Shown in pieces: positions 6,697-9,052 of a DNA stretch of 9,052 bases. Origin of the DNA: Candidatus Eiseniibacteriota bacterium (lineage in GTDB: Bacteria; Eisenbacteria; RBG-16-71-46; CAIMUX01; VGJL01); NCBI GenBank assembly GCA_014729455.1, contig WJJW01000294.1:1-9052 (forward strand). The letters are read 5' to 3'. Each line of letters begins with the position of its first letter. Position 1 is the stretch's first letter. Both the position numbers and the translations under genes were made by a program. The notes beneath the pieces were generated by a model. That model was not told the origin of the DNA. It worked only from the letters and a program-made list of their open reading frames with translations, and did not search any database.

Positions 6697-7184
6697 TCGG
6701 TCTCCTCGGGCGGGATCGGGTTCGCGCCGTCGGACACCGGCAGCCCCGCGTCGCGCCATTGCTCGAAGCCGCCGAGGTAGAGGTAGAGCTTCTCGACCCG
6801 GGCGTGGTCGCGGAGCACGCTTCCGAGATCGTCGGCGAGAGAGATCTCCCCCCGGCCGGCGTACACGACGACCGGCTGCCGGTCGAACCAGGGCTCCACG
6901 GACGGCAGCGCCTCCTCCCACTCGTCGAACGGGAGGTTCAGGGCCCCCTCGATCCGTCCGCCGACGTAGACCTCTGCGGAACGGGCGTCCAGGAACACGG
7001 CGTCGCCCGCGTCGAACAGCCGCCGGGTCGCCCCCATCCGGATCGGCTTCGCCCCGGACTCCATGTGGTAGAACCCGTCCGGGACCGCCAGCGGGAACGG
7101 CTCGGGCCGCGCGAAGTTGGCGGCGGCCGCCACGATCGCGGCCGCGACGGCGAGAAGGAGCAGATCGGTGAGGGCGCGGCGCAT
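6690..7184 (-). CDS. Membrane-anchored rhodanese-fold protein lacking the catalytic cysteine
   Basis: 164 residues, ATG at 7184-7182, 8 bases after the DUF1573 stop, with no Shine-Dalgarno visible; reinitiation after the upstream gene is likely. Residues 5-22 are an uncleaved-looking N-terminal membrane segment, which would place the domain in the periplasm. The rhodanese fold is clear from FLDARSAEVYVGGRIEGALNLP-type residues at 64-85, VVVYAGRGE (105-113) and LYLYLGGFEQWRDAGLPV (133-150). Active rhodaneses have Cys after the VVY strand as the persulfide-carrying residue. Here that position is Ala109 (codon GCC, plus-strand bases 6858-6860), and the whole protein contains no Cys. Sulfurtransfer by the normal mechanism is therefore not possible. 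A binding or scaffold role for sulfur- or thiol-handling partners is inference. The residues around the loop are otherwise intact with no sign of a frameshift. Confidence 0.87.
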   Translation of the reverse strand: MRRALTDLLLLAVAAAIVAAAANFARPEPFPLAVPDGFYHMESGAKPIRMGATRRLFDAGDAVFLDARSAEVYVGGRIEGALNLPFDEWEEALPSVEPWFDRQPVVVYAGRGEISLADDLGSVLRDHARVEKLYLYLGGFEQWRDAGLPVSDGANPIPPEETEW

Positions 7185-7192
7185 CGGATCGA

Positions 7193-8191
7193 TCAGGTCC
7201 GGACCCGACCGAGGATCTCCAGCTCGATCGCCTTCTGCTGCGGGTCGGTCGTTCGTAGCGTCACGGTCTCGCGGAAGTGCCCGGAGGGGGCCGTCTCCTT
7301 CAGCGTGATCGTCAGCACGTAAGCGTCTCCGCCTGCCGAGGCGATCTCTCCGACGAGATGCGGGGAGCTCGAGTCGGCCCGCAGGAGACGAAACGGTTTC
7401 GATCCGTCGGTCGTGATGCGGATCGAGAGCTGGTCGCTCTGGCCCGCGTCCACGGTCGGAAACCGGATCCGGGTGCCTCCTTCCACGAGGAAGTAGCTGG
7501 TGACCGTCCCCATGACGATCACGTGCGTTCCCGGGACGGGAGGACCGTCGGTCTCGATGCGGACGCGTTCCCGGAAGCTGCCGGGGGGGGCGTCGGGACG
7601 GATCGAGAAGGAGAGCTCGTAGGCGACCTCCCCCGGAGAGGCGACCGGCTTGGCCGACCAGTCCAGGATCTCCTCGGCCCCGGCGACGGAGACGATCTCC
7701 AGTCCGTGCTCCTCATCGGCCGCGATCACGACCGTTTCGGTCGGCGTCTCGCCGTGCCGAACGGTCGGGAATCGGATCCGCTCGCGGTCCAGCCGCACGA
7801 ACGGGCGCACGTCGGCGAGGACGTCGATCACCGCCTTCGGCTCGGCCGGATCGTTCGTCTCCAGGGTGATCCGCTTCTTCTGGGGACCCTTGTAGTTGCG
7901 GGTGCTGAACGCGACGCCGATCGCGACCTCCTCTCCCGGAAGGACCGTCGAGTCGCTCGGGGTACCGGCCGCGCACCCGCAGTCCGCTACGACCTTGAGG
8001 ATCCGCAGCGGGGCGTCCCCCACGTTGCGGAGCGTCACCTCGTCACGGACCTGCTGGTGCTGGTCGACCCGCCCGAAGTCCACCTCGCGCGTGGAGAGGC
8101 GCAGGACCGGGCCGCTCTGACCGCCGGCGAGCGGGGCGAGGCCGGCGAGAACCAGGCCGGCCGCCAGAAGCGAGGCAGCGTGTCGTTTCAA
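7193..8191 (-). CDS. Secreted DUF1573 protein with three Ig-like modules
   Basis: 332 residues from TTG at 8191-8189. I chose this start because AGGAGGA (plus-strand 8198-8204) ends right against the ATG at 8197, too close for initiation, but lies 7 bases from the TTG. The ATG start would add two residues. The signal peptide (MKRHAASLLAAGLVLAGL, cleavage near LAGG|Q) exports it to the periplasm. Module 1 (29-130) is a DUF1573 domain: DFGRVDQHQQVRDEVTLRNVGD, LRILKVVADCGCA with Cys71/Cys73, and a TLETNDP strand. Modules 2 (131-230) and 3 (238-330) are further beta-sandwich repeats, each opening with an identical RIRFPTV and lacking the Cys pair. DUF1573 has no established function and resembles ASH/PapD-like Ig folds. 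As first gene of a three-gene operon with a rhodanese-like and a MauE-type protein, it likely works in periplasmic thiol chemistry (inference). Confidence 0.86.
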   Translation of the reverse strand: MKRHAASLLAAGLVLAGLAPLAGGQSGPVLRLSTREVDFGRVDQHQQVRDEVTLRNVGDAPLRILKVVADCGCAAGTPSDSTVLPGEEVAIGVAFSTRNYKGPQKKRITLETNDPAEPKAVIDVLADVRPFVRLDRERIRFPTVRHGETPTETVVIAADEEHGLEIVSVAGAEEILDWSAKPVASPGEVAYELSFSIRPDAPPGSFRERVRIETDGPPVPGTHVIVMGTVTSYFLVEGGTRIRFPTVDAGQSDQLSIRITTDGSKPFRLLRADSSSPHLVGEIASAGGDAYVLTITLKETAPSGHFRETVTLRTTDPQQKAIELEILGRVRT

Positions 8192-8197
8192 CGTCAT

Positions 8198-8204
8198 TCC
8201 TCCT
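8198..8204 (-). promoter_or_regulatory. Ribosome binding site deciding the DUF1573 start
   Basis: On the minus strand AGGAGGA directly precedes ATGACGTTG. The core GGAGG is 1 base from the ATG but 7 bases from the TTG, so the TTG at 8191 is the better-placed start. The two choices differ by only two residues, and both keep the signal peptide. Confidence 0.6.
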
Positions 8205-8236
8205 GCGTTGGGCGTCGTCCCGGACGCTCTCCGGTC

Positions 8237-8266
8237 AGGGTAGGACGCCCCCCGCGAGCCGGTCAA
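8237..8266 (-). promoter_or_regulatory. Candidate sigma70-type promoter for the DUF1573-rhodanese-MauE operon
   Basis: Read on the minus strand, TTGACC (plus-strand bases 8261-8266; 5 of 6 matches to TTGACA) is followed after 18 bases by TACCCT (8237-8242; 3 of 6 matches to TATAAT). Transcription would begin near 8230 and leave a leader of about 35-40 bases. The -10 is weak, so this is a moderate prediction. Confidence 0.4.
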
Positions 8267-8274
8267 CTCACCGC

Positions 8275-8303
8275 TTGGGGAGGAAGCGACCAGGACGTAT
8301 GAT
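8275..8303 (+). promoter_or_regulatory. Candidate sigma70-type promoter for the MBL-fold hydrolase gene
   Basis: TTGGGG (8275-8280) and TATGAT (8298-8303; 5 of 6 matches to TATAAT) are separated by exactly 17 bases. Expected transcription start is near 8310, leaving a short leader that contains the Shine-Dalgarno GGAGGG (8323-8328). The -10 is striking in such GC-rich DNA; the -35 is only a half match. Confidence 0.5.
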
Positions 8304-8336
8304 GATCCGTTTCGCTCGATTCGGAGGGACGCGAGC

Positions 8337-9052
8337 ATGCGCATCGGTCGGTTCCACCTACGCTCGATCCTCGCCGGATCGTTTCGACCGGCCGCCGTCC
8401 TGCGACCCAGCGGGCCGTTCCGGAGCGTGGGCGCGGAGGGGAGGATCGACCTCGTCGTCCGGCCCCTGCTCGTCGACGCGCCGGGGGAACGGATCCTCTT
8501 CGAGGCCGGATTCCCGGTGGACCTGGACGCGGACCGGATGCGGAGGTACGGGGCCGGCCCCGTGCGCCCGTTGGACGAGACGCTGCGGGAGGCGGGGATC
8601 GATCCGGGAACGATCGATCGGCTGATCCTCAGCCATCTCCACGTGGACCATGCCGGCGGCGCCTTTCGCCGGGATCGGGCCGGACGGATCCATCCGGCCC
8701 TGCCGGCGGCCCGGATCCAGGTCCAGCGCGCCGACGTCGCCGCGGCCCGGGAATCGGTCGAGATCGGGGAACCGGCGGGGCCCTATCGGCGTGAAGAACT
8801 GAATGGCCTCGATTCGGTCGGCGCGGACCGATCGGACGGGGCGACGACGCGGCAACCGGGTCTGGAGATCCGGCTCTTCGGCGGTCACGCGCCGGGGATG
8901 CAAGGGCTGGTGATCGAGGGGGGCGGGGAGACGTTGATCGCTCCGTCCGATCTTCTGCCGACGATCGCGCATCTGCGGATTCCGGGGCCGGCGGAACACG
9001 ACGCTCTGATCGAAACGGCCTTGCGAACGCGGGCCTGGGTCTATCTTTACCA
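8337..9052 (+). CDS. Metallo-beta-lactamase-fold hydrolase, 3'-truncated
   Basis: The frame opens at ATG 8337 with GGAGGG at 8323-8328 (8-base spacer) and has no stop to the window end, giving 238 complete codons. It is a zinc-type MBL hydrolase with no signal peptide. The metal motif HLHVDH (100-105) is followed by GGA, then the third ligand His184 in FGGHAPGMQGLVI, and the bridging Asp205 in APSDLLPTIAHL. The layout DLLPTIAHLRIP, then a conserved Trp, resembles MBL hydrolases in which the last His ligand sits in a short Phe/Tyr-x-His strand after that Trp. Here the reading stops after WVYLY with the partial codon CA, which fits that His. The family includes lactonases, phosphodiesterases and other hydrolases, so the substrate cannot be named. 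It is transcribed away from the DUF1573 operon from its own likely promoter. Confidence 0.88.
   Translation, partial: MRIGRFHLRSILAGSFRPAAVLRPSGPFRSVGAEGRIDLVVRPLLVDAPGERILFEAGFPVDLDADRMRRYGAGPVRPLDETLREAGIDPGTIDRLILSHLHVDHAGGAFRRDRAGRIHPALPAARIQVQRADVAAARESVEIGEPAGPYRREELNGLDSVGADRSDGATTRQPGLEIRLFGGHAPGMQGLVIEGGGETLIAPSDLLPTIAHLRIPGPAEHDALIETALRTRAWVYLY

Noticed and set aside
6858..6875. Frameshift explaining the lost rhodanese Cys
   Set aside because: The frame stays in register with conserved residues on both sides of the loop, and no neighbouring frame supplies a Cys in the right place.
6217..7322. Two plus-strand open frames over the MauE and rhodanese genes
   Set aside because: They are antisense shadows; the minus strand carries the transmembrane helices, CGC and rhodanese signatures.
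8198..8344. N-terminal extension of the DUF1573 protein to an ATG at 8344
   Set aside because: It would put about 50 non-conserved residues before the signal peptide and read through both predicted promoters.
8275..8625. Plus-strand frame of 116 codons overlapping the start of the MBL gene
   Set aside because: It is a Ser/Arg/Gly-rich shadow in a different frame, with no SD at its own start codon; the MBL frame contains HLHVDH.

Overview
The window is a dense, high-GC bacterial chromosomal segment (roughly two thirds G+C by eye) with about 98% coding content. It shows no tRNA, rRNA, mobile element or CRISPR. Codons strongly favour G/C third positions throughout and no gene looks compositionally foreign. 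Surface-antigen (Omp85-type) barrels, PEGA repeats, a lipoprotein with an NPFDPKNP motif after its lipid-anchor Cys, and DUF1573/MauE genes point to a diderm (outer-membrane) bacterium. An uncultured FCB-like or Eisenbacteria/Gemmatimonadota-type lineage is my guess from style only.

Region 1 (1-6299, plus strand) is one tight chain of six genes in which every gene overlaps the next by 1-4 bases. It starts with the 3' part of a TolB-type propeller / BamA-type outer-membrane barrel fusion. Next come a secreted eight-repeat PQQ/BamB-like propeller, a secreted PEGA-domain protein with a C-terminal membrane hairpin, and a lipoprotein made of an Fn3-like domain and an NHL-like propeller. The chain ends with two cytoplasmic PLP enzymes: a class IV (D-amino-acid/branched-chain type) aminotransferase and a low-specificity threonine aldolase. 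The first four genes look like an envelope assembly or surface module built from the same kinds of parts as the BAM machine. The link to the two amino-acid enzymes is not explained by the sequence.

Region 2 (6253-8191, minus strand) is a three-gene operon transcribed towards region 1 and overlapping its last gene tail to tail by 47 bases. Its order of transcription is a secreted DUF1573 protein with a Cys-Gly-Cys motif, a membrane-anchored rhodanese-fold protein with no cysteine at all, and a four-helix MauE/DoxX-type membrane protein with another Cys-Gly-Cys motif. This looks like a periplasmic thiol/redox or sulfur-handling module whose rhodanese has lost its catalytic Cys.

Region 3 (8192-9052) holds a short divergent promoter region and then the 5' part of a metallo-beta-lactamase-fold hydrolase. 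That gene runs off the right edge just where its last predicted metal ligand should be.

The most interesting points are the cysteine-less rhodanese placed between two DCGC proteins, and the overlapping operon joining a BAM-like envelope set to two PLP enzymes.
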